Origin: Globodera rostochiensis
Taxonomy: Eukaryota; Nematoda; Chromadorea; Rhabditida; Heteroderidae
DNA length: 64,000 nt
Direction of reading: 5' to 3'
NCBI GenBank assembly: GCA_018350325.1
Contig: JAEVLN010000007.1
Span: forward strand, 1,579,109-1,643,108
Position numbers and translations under genes: made by a program. The notes beneath the pieces are model-generated. The model did not search any database, had not been told where the DNA came from, and saw only the letters and a list, made by a program, of their open reading frames with translations. Below, in pieces: positions 1 to 19,661 of this stretch. Each line of letters begins with the position of its first letter. Position 1 is the stretch's first letter.

Positions 1-62
1 GAAATGAAAATTTTATTTTAAATTTTTTTATGCTTCCAAATTTTCAATTCACAATTTTTCAG

Positions 63-3000
63 CTGTGGATTGGCACTCACCCTGATGGTCCGGCAAAAAT
101 AAGTGCAAAAAATATGGCGCTTAGCGAATATATGGTGGAAGAAGGCTCAATAACAAAGTAATAAAAAACTCTACAACAAAATTGATTTTTTTTTTGTCCT
201 ACAATTCATAGTTTTATAAATGGATTTAATTAAATAAGACTAAACTATTAAGATATTGAAATTTGGGTAAGCCTAAAGAATGGAGGTGGTCACGATTTTT
301 TTTTCAAAAAAAACGGTTTTGGGCGTAGTAGAATCCGAATCTAATTCTTTAATTGTTTGTTTTTTCAAAAAATTCATAAATTGTTGGCAGAAATTTAAAA
401 AAATTGGGATTCCATTCTTTAGGAATTTTGTGTTGATTTTTTTTTTAAAAAAAAAGTCTCATTACAGTCGCCACTTACCGTATATCATGAAAATTATGTC
501 AATAAGCCACAACCTTTCGCTTCAAGTGCACCCGACAAAGGTGAGAAAATAAAAGTAAACAAAAATAAACAAAATTAAAAATAAATAAAATGCACTAATT
601 CTGATTAATTCCTGTAAAATTTTAATTTGTCTTTTCTAAAAAATTTAATTTGAATAAACAAAGCACTAACCAATTGCTTATCTATTTATAAAAGAATATT
701 TTAGAACAATTAAGTAATTTTATTGATTTTCCAATTTTTTTAATTTTTAAAAAAATTTATTTAACATAAAGCCACATCTTTTTAAGGAACAAGCAAAACT
801 TCTGAACAAAAAAGATCCAGTTAATTATCCGGACCCAAATCACAAACCTGTACGTATATATGTTAATATTTAATTTAAACACAAATTTTGGCTATGCGTC
901 TAAATATTATTTCAAATTTAACCGCTTCATATATTCTTAAAGCCATTCGAAAAGCTTTTGAAGAACTGAAACTATTGTTAAGCTTTTTCAATTAGATAAT
1001 TTGCCAAAAAAGTTATGGCTAGAAAATAACGCATAAACTGAAATAAAGCCCAAATTTACAACAAAAAAAATAATTAATAATATTTAATGTAAATATTTAT
1101 TTGAGGAATTGGCATATGCGTTGACCCAATTTGAACTTCTTTGTGGCTTCCGACCAGCAGATGAAATAATATTCAACATGAAAGGTACAAATTAATGAAT
1201 TTAAAAAAATGTTTAAAAAGGATTAATTAATTTTATTTTTTATGAATTTAGCTTTTCCGGAACTTTGCCTTGCAATGGGCAATGAAAATTGTGCGTTTTT
1301 CATTGCCGCCAAAGAATCGAATAACACCAACTTGACGGAGACGGACCTTTCGCAACTGTTGAAAAGATGGTAATTAGTCTAATGAATATTTTATTTTTGA
1401 TAATTAATTTTAGAAATAATTTTGTAATTAAAAAATTTGGCATTTGATCTTATTTTAATATTTAAGTATTTATCAAAAACATTCAGTTTTTCATGCATGA
1501 TGAGGCAAGACAAATTGTTCATACGTGATATTGTCGACTGTTTGATCAGACGAATTAAGAGCGGAGGTTTGTTTAAATCACCCCGACGTTCGGGGAGGGA
1601 AAAGTCGGGGATCGGGGTTTGTCGGTTTGAAAGATCGGGGTTGGGGAATTACAAATTGCGGGGTTGGGGTTGTCGGGGAAGACACTGTTTGGGATTAATC
1701 CAAAATTCTCGAGAATCGAAGTCGGAGTTTTGTATCGGAGTGCCAACCCTAATTTAAATATTTTATTTTTATTATTTTATTAAATGTTTTAGCCCATGGA
1801 TGTCTGACGAAAGAAACTGTAAAAGTTTTGCTGAACCTTTATAAGGTGGGTTTTAGCTTTACATATTTTTTAAAAATTTTTCGAAGAAAATTTTAAGCGT
1901 TTTCCCAACGACGTCGCGTGCATTTCTCCACTGATCCTCAACCATATCATTCTACAACCAGGCGAATGCGTTTTTTATGGAGCACAAGAATTGCATTCGT
2001 ACTTAAGCGGGGGTAATTTTTTTTTAAATTTAAAACAAAAATTTTTTGACCCTTTTTTTCTTGATTGACCAAAATTTTCAAAAACCTTACTTTCGAACTA
2101 AAGTAGAGCTAAAAGCCCAGGGGATTTTTGGCAAATAATGGGACCGGGATTACTAATCTTTGGGGCAAAACCGCGATTTTGAATTTCGGAAAAAACTTCC
2201 AGATTTATGGATTTTCTTTTTTTTTAGCTTTCAAAAATGAAATTTTGCGCTTTTATTTTGAATATTTGACGACAAGTCTGTATGCTTTAGCTGTAACAAA
2301 AATAAAATGATTTCAGACCTTTTTTATCTTTATTCTTGTAATTTCGACATTGTGATTTTTTGATTTAAACAATACAACAACAAAAAACAGACAAAAATAT
2401 TCCAAATTTAGTTTATTTATTTTTAATTTAAAAAAATAAATAAAAATATACCTAAATTGCCAGAATGTGTGGAGTGCGTGTCTTGCTCTAACAACACAAT
2501 TCGTGCTGGACTGACCACAAAATTTGTGGACAAAGACAATTTGTTGAAAATTCTTAACTACAGAATGGCCGACCCTTCGTCATACTGTATGTAAAATTAA
2601 CACAATTTTTTTTTTTGTTTTTTTTTTTGTTTTTCAAAAAATCAATAAAATGGCCCCTCAATTTTTCAGATGTTTTACCAAGACGATTAAAAAGTCATCG
2701 ACACGTCCACGAATTTATTCCAAATTGTAATGACTTCTTGCTACAATGTTTACGGATAGGCAAAAACGATTTGTTTCCATTGGACCTTCCGGCATTAGAA
2801 TGGTTAAACAAATATTCAAAAAAATGAACAAATTTTATAACAAATTTACACTTTCAACTCGATAAAGTAAATTTTAATTAAATTTAAAAAATCGATTTAC
2901 AATTTTAGTAAAAACAACTTAAAGTAAATCGAATTAAATTTAAACATCTTAATTTTAAATAGAAAATTAAATATTTTAATAAAAAAAAAATAATATTAAA

Positions 3001-4601
3001 GTAATTTGAATTAAGTTTAAGAAATTTTATAAATAAATAAAATATTTTAATTAAAAAATATATAATATTAAAACAATTTGAATTAAGTTTAAGAAATTTT
3101 ATAAATAAATAAAATATTTAATTTAAAAAAATATAATATTAAAACAATTTGAATTAAGTTTAAGAAATTTTATAAATAAATTAAAATATTTAGTAAAAAC
3201 ATAATTTTAAAGTAAATTTGAATTATTAAAAAACGAAATTAATTAAATATAAATAAATTTAAATAGCAAATTATTGAAATAAACTTTTAGTAAACCCAAC
3301 TATTAATATTAATTTAAATTTTATAAAAATAAATATATAAATAACATTTAAATTTCTGTTTTTTTCAGCCCATCAACATTTATTGTCGTCGAAGCGGAGG
3401 AGGCAATTTGCATAGAACTGAACAAAAACGGCACAATAATCAGTGAGCAATTTCGCGTGAGACGTGGCGACGTTTTTTTCATCCCTCCGGCGAGCACATT
3501 GAGATTTTTATCTGCCAAAAGCGGGGTGCACGGATATCGAACATACAGCTTTGAGGTGAAATGGGCGGGCAAAATTCTCAGAGATTTACGTACGGTTGGT
3601 CCCCGACCCCTCGGGGGCTGGAAAGTCGGGGAGATCGGGGTTGGGCCAGTCGGGGGTCGGGGACGTCTAGATTTTGGGGCTCAGGGTCAGGGATGGGCGG
3701 GCAAAATTCTCAGAGATTTAAGTACGGTTGGTCCCCGACCCCTCGGGGGCTGGAAAGTCGGGGAGATCGGGGTTGGGCCAGTCGGGGGTCGGGGACGTCT
3801 AGATTTTGGGGCTCAGGGTCAGGGATGGGCGGGCAAAATTCTCAGAGATTTAAGTACGGTTGGTCCCCGACCCTCGGGGGCTGGAAAGTCGGGGAGGTCG
3901 GGGTTGGGCCATGTCGGGGGTCGTCGGCGTCTAAATTTTGGGCCTCGGGGATCGGGGTCCGGGAGCAACCCTAGTTTTAAGATAAAAATTGTAAAAAAAT
4001 GGCCTAGAATTTCTCCTTGACATTTTTTTTTAAATTCAAGTAATTTTTCCCCCGGCATTTTCGGGTCTCATCCCCGGCATTTTTAGGTTCATCCCCGGCA
4101 TTTTTGGGTCTCATCCCCGGCATTTTTGGGTCTCATCCCCGGCATTTTTGGGTCTCATCCCCGGCATTTTTGAGTCTCATCCCCGGCATTTTTGGGTCTC
4201 ATCCCCGGCATTTTTGGGTCTCATCCCCGGCATTTTTGGGTCTCATCCCCGGAATTTTTGGGTCTTATCCCTGACATGCCACTCCTGACGGTCCCCGATT
4301 AGCAATCCCCGTAAGGTCGGAGAAGAACGCTAAAAGATTTTTTCATTTAACGATCATTGGTGCCCAACAAATTGTTGTTGTTGTTGTTGTTATTGTTTTC
4401 TTTAATCTTCCTATTTTAGCATGGGCCCGACTTTACAAATCGGACAAATTCCGAACAAATCTCATCGACAAATGGCTTTTTGGACAAGAGGCGGCCGAAT
4501 GCGATCAAAGTGGTGCCATTGGCCGCAAAATTTTTAGAGGTGGAAGCCGAGGACGGATTCATTTAGCAAAACAAAACAAAAAAGGCGAACCGAACATTTG
4601 A
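63..4601 (+). CDS. mpi: Mannose-6-phosphate isomerase, type I (5' partial)
   Basis: Interconverts mannose-6-phosphate and fructose-6-phosphate in the cytosol, feeding GDP-mannose and glycosylation. Twelve exons join in frame (444 codons plus stop): 63-157, 468-540, 787-849, 1106-1184, 1252-1369, 1487-1566, 1793-1845, 1898-2012, 2464-2586, 2670-2802, 3369-3589, 4420-4601. Seen: LWIGTHPDGPA; the zinc-site LSLQVHPTK; NHKP-ELAYALTQFELLCGF split by an intron; ECVFYGAQELHSYLSG; CVECVSCSNNTIRAGLT; and a C-terminal cupin stretch with EAEEAICIELNKNGTI and RRGDVFFIPPAS. The Gln, His, Glu and His metal ligands expected of type I enzymes are all present. The first exon(s) lie upstream of the window. A MITE sits in the intron after 1566, and the exon ending at 3589 is partly copied into a 132-bp tandem array. 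AATAAA follows at 4749-4754. Confidence 0.92.
1579..1751. mobile_element. hAT-like MITE, GC-rich, in isomerase intron
   Basis: A G/C-rich block in AT-rich intron DNA. The right end reads ...GTGCCAACCCTA and is followed by ATTTAAAT (1752-1759). GTTTAAAT precedes the left end (1571-1578), so there is a 7/8 target duplication. The left end is shortened compared with the related copy at 51194-51805. The body repeats the CGGGG/CCCCGA motif shared by several elements in this window. Confidence 0.65.
2860..3330. repeat. AT-rich tandem repeat in isomerase intron
   Basis: The last large isomerase intron holds about three imperfect copies of a unit of roughly 65 bp containing GAATTAAGTTTAAGAAATTT followed by TATAAATAAAT runs. 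No coding potential is visible. Confidence 0.7.
3561..3977 (+). repeat. 132-bp tandem repeat combining exon end and MITE
   Basis: Copies of ATGGGCGGGCAAAATTC start at 3561, 3693 and 3825, a period of exactly 132 bp. Each unit contains the last ~30 nt of an isomerase exon (3369-3589), its splice-donor region, and a GC-rich element of the TAGGGTTG/CCCCGAC type. The right edge is CAACCCTA at about 3976. Because 132 is a multiple of 3, a reading frame stays open through all copies, but this looks like a by-product rather than a separate gene. Confidence 0.85.
4045..4275. repeat. ~22-bp minisatellite
   Basis: About ten head-to-tail copies of a 22-bp unit, ATCCCCGGCATTTTTGGGTCTC with small changes, in the last isomerase intron. 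The motif CCCCGGC resembles the neighbouring MITE sequence, so it may have grown from an element end. Confidence 0.9.
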
Positions 4602-5094
4602 AAGTTGAGAAAGTCTTTCCGAAAATGTGTGACAAATAATTTTGGAAAAAAATCCGGATTAAGGGTGGGGGAATTTTCGTGTAAAATCTAAAACATTAAC
4701 AATTTTTTTCAAAACCCAAAAAAATGTGAGAAATATTACATTTTTTTTAAATAAAAATCATAAAACATTTCTTTTAAAACCTTCGAAAAAACAATGAAAC
4801 TAAAAAGAATTTCTTTTTATCTCAGAAAATGACTATTCATTTTTTCCAAAATTATTCGTAACAATTGTAACCAAAATATGATCACATATAGCGCATATCA
4901 TCATCATTCTTATCAATCAACTCATTCTTTGATGCTTATCTTCTGTCCTTTTATGTAAATGGTGATCCGAAAGTATGGCAAAAAAAAATTTAATTTAGTA
5001 AAGTAAACAACAAAAAAAATTGCATCAATCTTTATTACGATTATGTTGATGATAAGCAGTCAATTTTAATGGAAAAAGCGCAAAAACTCGTACT
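4602..5094. other. Intergenic AT-rich DNA, no gene seen
   Basis: Contains the putative isomerase 3' UTR with AATAAA near 4749, then AT-rich DNA with stops in all frames and no recognisable coding pattern. Confidence 0.6.
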
Positions 5095-5540
5095 GGACTT
5101 GAATGGCAAGTACATACAGTGCTTTTGAACTTGTAATTTTTGCAGTTATGTACTTGAATAGCAAAAATGGACCCTCATACTTAAAAATTAAAAATGTACT
5201 AGTAATAATTTTTTTTTAATTTTGCAGATATACTTGCAAGTACATTGATTCAGTGCTTGAATGTACCCTCATACTTAAAAATTAAAAATGTACTAGTAAT
5301 AATTTTTTTTAATTTTGCAGTTATGTACTTGAATAGCAAGTACATTGATTCAGTGCTTGAAATGGACCCTCATATTTAAAAATTAAAAATGTACTAGTAA
5401 TAATTTTTTTTAATTTTGCAGTTATGTACTTGAATAGCAAGTACATTGATTCAGTGCTTGAAATGAACCCTCATATTTAAAAATTAAAAATGTACTAGTA
5501 ATAATTTTTTTTTAATTTTGCAGTTATGTACTTGAAAATC
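5095..5540. repeat. ~97-bp tandem repeat
   Basis: Four to five copies of a 95-99 bp unit with the landmarks TACTAGTAATAATTTTTT, TTTTGCAGTTATGTACTTGAA and GTACATTGATTCAGTGCTTG. Each unit happens to contain an intron-acceptor-like TTTTGCAG. Confidence 0.88.
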
Positions 5541-5821
5541 AAACATTTCCTTATAACTTTTTTCAATTAAATGAATTCATATATTACAATCATGGTTCAA
5601 AAATTTGAAATTTTTATTGATTATAATTTTCGGGCTTCAGTTGTGTTGTGTTTGTGCAGCTTTGCACACAATTTTTCACGGGTCAAGAATTAATGATTGG
5701 TCCAATTTGGTAAATTTAAGGCATTTGAACAAATTAATTGAACGCTCAAAACTTTATATGAAACAATTTTGGGCTACAAATTTTTTTTTTTTGTTCTTTT
5801 GGGTCCAATTTTGGCCTAATC

Positions 5822-6090
5822 GGGCGAAATGTCCGATTGGCCTACTCAGGCGAAATGTCCGATTGGCCTACTCAGGCGAAATGTCCGATTGGCCTACTCA
5901 GGCGAAATGTCCGATTGGCCTACTCAGGCGAAATGTCCGATTGGCCTACTCAGGCGAAATGTCCGATTGGCCTACTCAGGCGAAATTGGCCTAATCAGGC
6001 GAAATGTCCGATTGGCCTAATCAGGCGAAATGTCCGATTGGCCTAATCAGGCGAAATGTCCGATTGGCCTGTTCAGGAGAAATGTCCACT
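5822..6090. repeat. 26-bp minisatellite
   Basis: About ten copies of a 26-bp unit built on GGCCTACTCAGGCGAAATG + TCCGATT; later copies change ACTC to AATC. Several frames stay open only because of the repeat. An open frame entering it from 5605 starts with TTG and encodes a hydrophobic leader-like stretch, but no in-frame ATG or splice evidence supports a gene. Confidence 0.9.
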
Positions 6091-6151
6091 TGGCCTACTA
6101 GTCCGATTAATTTTTAAGATTTTTTTTCTGCCGCTCTGTTTTAAAACCTGC

Positions 6152-6538
6152 GGTCGGGTCAGTTCGGCGCGGCCCAATTCGGCGCCGACATGTTTGAACC
6201 GTTATAACTTTTTGCTTATTTGACAAAACCAAAAAATCTTGGTGTCATCATTCGAAAGCACCATGTCTCAGATGCTATAATAGAAAAGAGCTAAGCGATT
6301 TGAGTTAAACAAAGAAAGATATGACGCCACAACGACAAGTTGGCACGAAAAATGGCAATTTTCACACGTTTTAAGCTATAACTTTTTTTTAAAGACGAAT
6401 CGGTTAGCTTTAGCTTGATTCAAAGTTTATCATACTGAGAGCTTCTGAATGATATCGATTTTGTTTGATTTTCTTGCCTAATAACTAAGTTATGACTGAT
6501 CGCGCCGAACTCGGCCGCGCCGAACTGGGCGGATCCAC
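6152..6538. mobile_element. Fold-back element with AGTTCGGCGCG arms
   Basis: The left end GGTCGGGTCAGTTCGGCGCGG and the reverse complement of the right end (GGATCCGCCCAGTTCGGCGCGG) are inverted repeats. Each arm carries two copies of a word close to AGTTCGGCGCG. Inside is the motif GTTATAACTTTTT...ATTCGAAAGC, which also occurs in the elements at 51.4 and 54.4 kb. I found no convincing target duplication. A partial relative lies near 47.81 kb. Confidence 0.7.
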
Positions 6539-6539
6539 T

Positions 6540-9150
6540 GATTTGGCACTCACTTATTTAGGTGCCTACCATATAGGCACTTTTGTAATCCCTCACCCTC
6601 TAAGAATCCCCCACCCTCCAATAATCCCTCACCCTCTGCTCTGAGTAAGTGAACTCAAAACCCCATTCATTTTCTCCTTAAATAATTCCCATCCTCTAAT
6701 AATGGCAGCCTTTCTGAGTAGGTTGAAAAATAATCCCCCATGGGGGATTACAAGAGTATATACGGTATTTTGAGATTGCCCTATTGATCAGAGTATAAAT
6801 ATATTAGTTTACTCATTAGATTGCTCCCCGACCCCGATGCCACGCTTGCTTGCCCAACTCGCGCACCCGCGGGCTTCATTTTTGCCCTATTGCCCGACAT
6901 GCCATCTCCGGCATTCCTGCAAATTAATTTGCTCTGCCCCACCAATACGGCACATTATACTAAAGTTTGGGTCCTTTTTTCAAAAAAAACAAAAATAGTT
7001 TAGAAAGCATTCGCAAGTGTTTTTATAAAGATGCTTCGGAGGCGTGGAGTCCAAATATGACCTCTTTTTCGATTCTGTTCTAATTTGGGCCCGGAGTTCT
7101 ACTTACCAAAAAAAAACTATTTTGGGACTTTCGTCACTAAAATAGTGGCAAAAGAAACTATTTTAGGCAAAAATGGCTTTTCGTTTTCATAAAAATTTTA
7201 AAATTGACATTTATAGCTCACTTTTAATGTGTTAAGCTCTCTGAACCGCTCAAAAAAAAAAGGAATCCAAAAGCGATATCATTGTATAAACAGATGTAAC
7301 CTTTCCACCCCCTCCCTCAATTAGCCATTCATTCATCATTAATTAGCTTCTTCTCCAATACTAAACGCACACACATATGACACTAAAAATCTCATCCAAC
7401 TCACTCACTCTGGTGGTGGTGCTGCTGCTTGTGCTGGTGCTGGTGGTGGTGGTGGGGGGAAGTGAATGGGGTGGGGGTTGGTTGAGTGCGTGTGTGTGTG
7501 TATTTATTGATTTGCTGCTCTTCGACAACGACATCGACGACGACGACGAACGGACGACGACGTTGGGGTGGCTTTGGGCGGGGTGGTGGGTGAGTGAGTG
7601 GGTGGGTAAGAAAGATTTTGTTTATTACGTGCATTCGTTAGGCATATGTAGAGGAGCCACCCTCCCCCACCCACCCCCCTCCCCGGCTTCCTCTTCCTTC
7701 CCCTTCCTTCTCTGCCCGTTCATCGTCATCATCACAACACTTTGTGTGCAGCAGCAGCAGCAGCAGCAGCAGCAGAATGAACAGTTTTTTGTGTTGGTTG
7801 TTTTCCCACCCCCCCCCCCCCCCCTCCCCCTACTCTTGCCTATGCTTTGCTCGGGATTGGATGGGGAAGTTGTCGAGAGTGGGTCATCCCCCCCCCCTTC
7901 CTCTTTCTTGCTCCCCCCTCTTACCCGATGAAAAAAAATCATTCTTCTTCCTCCTCCCCCCCCCCCCGTCCCCCCCCCCGTCACCATCATTTTTTAAAAT
8001 AAAATTGCGATATCAGAGAGTTGCGAAAACACCAGGATTTTGATTGTAGCGGTATGGAGTTCGAAGTTTTATATTTGTTTTTATTGCTCCCCCCCCCACA
8101 CTTCCCCTTTTTATTTTGAATGCGGAATTCGTATCAAGAATGCGCAGAAAATCCAGTTTCTTGAAAAATAAATTGACAAATTTCAGAGTTGTGAAAGACG
8201 GAACACCCATTCCCTCCCCCCCTCCTCTAATTCGAATAATAAATTAAAATAAAAATTTTTGTTATATATATTCAGGATTGGAAACCCGTCGAGAGTATGT
8301 CCACCCCGCACTGAATATTTATTTTTATTTTGTTTGTTTTTCTTACTATTGGAACTCGTCGAGAATGGATTATCCCCATCCATTAAATAGTCACCAATTT
8401 TTTTTTTTTTGCTATAAAATGGGGAGCTTAAATTAACTTTTAAGATAGGAGGGGGGGGGGTTTCGGAAAGCAGCATTTTTTTTATTTCTGGATAGAAGAA
8501 TTTAAAGACACTCCCGGTCTGAAATTTAAAAAAATGATTTTCAAAAAAAACCCGGGAATTATAGGACGAAAAAAAACGTGAATTTCTGGCACTTTTACGG
8601 TGCCGGTAACACTCTATTTGGTTTTAATCCCGGAAAATACCCGATTCCCGAAATTCGCTCGTACTCTAAGCTAGTCTAGGATTGCCGTTTTTGAAAATTC
8701 TTTGGCTAATTGAAAACGAAACCCTAATTTTTTTGGTTTTAAAATGTTGCGATTTCTGGTTCCGCTGTTACATTTATTGACTACTTTATGTGCATTTTCC
8801 AATTTTTGCTTGTTTTGCCCATCTCTCATTCTTGGAAAAACTGAGGAATGGGCCGAGTGACGCCTGATGCGAGAGCTAATTAGAGAGGCAACAAATTTCT
8901 TATCTTTCGAAATACATATGTACTCAAACATTTTTTGCTTTAAAGCTCAATTTTTCGATTTTTTCCCCCAAGGGGTCACCCCGTCCATTTTTTATTGTAA
9001 TTTAAATTAAATTTTTGTTCAAAAGTTAAGAAAAAGGTTTCGAATTGTTTGAATTTCGATTCAGGTTCGGGTCTCGCGCTCCGGTTTCCTTTTTATTAGT
9101 ATTTTTTAAATTATTTATTTTTTTAAAAATTATTTTTTTTATTTGTTTTT
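6540..9150. other. Gene-poor region with simple-sequence DNA
   Basis: No supportable gene. 7370-8000 is dominated by (GGT)n/(GTG)n, (GAC)n, (CAG)n and long C runs, which keep several frames open on both strands without any domain, splice pattern or conserved composition. Further C or G runs occur at about 8085, 8210 and 8450. Confidence 0.6.
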
Positions 9151-9169
9151 TTTTGAATGGAGGGTATTT

Positions 9170-10735
9170 TGACGGTGCTGATAGGCCTTAATCCTGATGA
9201 TAAGCGCCGTTTGAAACCGTACGTGGACAAAAGACTCCCGGCCTTTTGTCCGAATTTCCATTATGAGACATTTCGTCATTTTTCTCACGAAGGTACACAT
9301 TTTGCCATTTCCATTTGACGCCATTTTGTCCGGGGGCGGGAGCTCAAAATACCTCTTTTAGTGGCAAATGCCACTATTTTGGAAATTTGCCACATTTCAC
9401 ACCTGCCACAATTTTACCACCTTTTTGAACTTTGTAAAAATTTCTTCTTTTTTTGAGGGAGAAATGAGAATTTGCCGAAAATAGTGCTCCATTCTTGTAA
9501 TATGAAGTTAAAACTTCAAAATTTTTCAACAAATCTAGTCAAAAAATTCAAGCTGGGCCTATCGGGGCCGCCGACCCACCCAACTCCCTTCAAAAATTTT
9601 TGTTTTTTTTAATTCCTTGGAAAAATTGCCATAAAAATGCCACTAATTTAGAGCCGATTGCCATATGTTGTCGCAGATGATTGAGCTCCCTGTATCCGGG
9701 GGAGGGGGTTTTGTCGTTGTACAATGCCCCACATTGGGGCCATTTTGTCCGACCTCCATTACTAGGTGACATTTTGTCGTTTTTCTCACGAGGCTAAACA
9801 TTTTGCCATTTTCATTGGACGACATTTTGTCCGATGGGGCATTTTGTTGTTGTACAATGTCCCACATTAGGGCCATTTTATCCGACTTTCCATTAGGAGA
9901 CATTTTGTTGTTTTTCTCATGAGGGTACACATTTTGCCATTTTCATTGGACGACATTTTGTCCGGGGGGCATTTTGTTGTTGTACAATGTCCCACATTAG
10001 GGCCATTTTGTCCGACTTTCCATTAGGAGGCATTTTGCATTTTGCCATTTCCATTGGACGACATTTTGTCCGGGGCATTTTGTTGTTGTACAATGTCCCA
10101 CTAGGGCCCTATTGTCCGACTTCCATTACTAGGTGACATTTTGTCGTTTTTCTCACGAGGCTAAACATTTTGCCATTTTCATTGGACGACATTTTGTCCG
10201 ATGGGGCATTTTGTTGTTGTACAATGTCCCACATTAGTCCCACATTAGGGCCATTTTGTCCGACTTTCCATTAGGAGGCACTTTGTTGTTTTTCTCACGA
10301 GAGTACACATTTTGCCATTTTCATTGGACGACATTTTGTCCGGTGGACATTTTGTTGTTGTACAATGTCCCACATTAGGGCCATTTTGTCCGACTTTCCA
10401 TTAGGAGACATTTTGTTGTTTTTCTCATGAGGGTACACATTTTGCCATTTTCATTGGACGACATTTTGTCCGGGGGGCATTTTGTTGTTGTACAATGTCC
10501 CACATTAGGGCCATTTTGTCCGACTTTCCATTAGGAGGCATTTTGCATTTTGCCATTTCCATTGGACGACATTTTGTCCGGGAGGCATTTTGTTGTTGTA
10601 CAATGTCCCACTAGGGCCCTATTGTCCGACTTCCATTACTAGGTGACATTTTGTCGTTTTTCTCACCACAGGCTACAAATTTTGCCATTTCCATTGGACC
10701 ACATTTTGTCCGGGGGGCATTTTGTTGTCGTGCCT
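9170..10735. repeat. Complex tandem array built on ATTTTGTCCG
   Basis: A long array, clearest from 9690, of units of about 130-210 bp. They are built from ACATTTTGTCCG, TTGTTGTTGTACAATGTCCC, ACATTAGGGCCATTTTGTCC, CCATTAGGAGACATTTTGT and TTTTTCTCATGAGGGTACAC. Copies differ by small deletions; two higher-order blocks (about 9725-10120 and 10200-10650) are nearly identical. A short relative (GACATTTTGTCCGGTCGACA) lies near 63.31 kb. Confidence 0.9.
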
Positions 10736-11230
10736 TTTTTCTTGCCTCTATCTATAATCCACTTTATTGTGTGCTGACACTAGGGATAATGAAAATTGAA
10801 AAAGAGATGAAAAAAGTACTTAAAGTAGAGAAAAAAAGAGGGGGAGTGAAGAGAGCGTAGCTCAATATTTTCTCTAATGTTTTTTAGCAAATATAATCAG
10901 CGCCTAATTGGCGGCTAAGGGCAACATTTTCAAATTCCCCTTATTTTGGTGTAAACAAAATTGTTTTTTTTGTTCAAAAATCGAGAAAAAGTTGGTTTCT
11001 GGGATTACGAGAGCGTAGAAACTGATCTCAAGATCCTCCCGCACTAGACATGGATTTTTTTAATTGGATTTTTGTCCATCTTCCCGAAAAATCCAGGATC
11101 CGGATCCAGGAATTTTCAAAATGACGAGCTTTACAAAACTGAAAACCTGAATTTGAACTATCTATTTGGCCAAATGCAACAACTTTATGGTCCGTTTTTT
11201 AGCAAAAAAACTAACATAATTATTAAAACA

Positions 11231-19006
<7,776 letters not shown>

Positions 19007-19011
19007 CAAAC

Positions 19012-19017
19012 AATAAA
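19012..19017 (+). promoter_or_regulatory. Polyadenylation signal of the Smad gene
   Basis: AATAAA six bases after the Smad stop codon, consistent with a very short 3' UTR. Confidence 0.6.
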
Positions 19018-19019
19018 CT

Positions 19020-19660
19020 CATCCGATGACGTCGCCATGAAAATAAAATTAATTATTAAATAATTTATTTATTTTTGTCCACTGATTCAACAGTCGTTTT
19101 AAAAAAATAGGATGCAAATAAAAGGTGTGTATATTTTGGCATACATTTCTAATCAACTCATTTCTTTTTATTGGCTTCTTTTTTATTTTTAAATCTTACA
19201 AAAAACATTTTTTTATTCATAATCAGTCATAATTTTGCATATGTTTTTGGTATTATTTTTATTTTTTTTGCCTATTGTTATGGCAAAAGTCTCGGTGTAT
19301 AGGTCCGGGGATTTGTCGATAATTTAAGAAATTTTTGTGTTATGGAATATATATTTAATTCGCCCGATTTGCATAAATTTTGGAAATTGATTATGAAATA
19401 TAAGAATTAACAAAATTTCGAGTATTTTATATCTTTTTTCATAAAATATTTTGGTGCCATCTGAAAGAGCTATATAATCAAAGTCTGCTCGTCGAGATAG
19501 CTTCAAATGGCGTCAAAATTTGTCTAAAAATTTGATCATTCTTTACAAATTCGGTTCCGGATTTGATTTCTCTCGAAACAAATTTTCAGTTATAAAATCG
19601 ACGAGCCATTGGAATCATTTCTTCTAAAAGCCATTTGATCAACGCGTCTTTCTCTCAGGC
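19020..19660. other. Intergenic, no gene seen
   Basis: AT-rich spacer between the Smad and the helical-repeat gene. No repeat or RNA gene recognised. Confidence 0.5.
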
Positions 19661-19661
19661 C

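Noticed and set aside
3457..4020. 187-aa repetitive protein
   Set aside because: It is the isomerase exon reading through its donor into an in-frame 132-bp tandem repeat.
5605..5994. Possible secreted peptide with a leader-like N-terminus
   Set aside because: The frame begins with TTG, has no in-frame ATG, and runs straight into a minisatellite.
5822..6090. CRISPR-like regular repeats
   Set aside because: Units are contiguous 26-bp copies without spacers, in a nematode genome; this is a minisatellite.
7377..8050. Several long overlapping open frames on both strands
   Set aside because: They come from GGT, GAC, CAG and poly-C simple repeats; they have no domains or splice structure.
9690..10735. 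CRISPR or coding repeat array
   Set aside because: Unit length and order vary, there are no unique spacers, and the frames contain stops.
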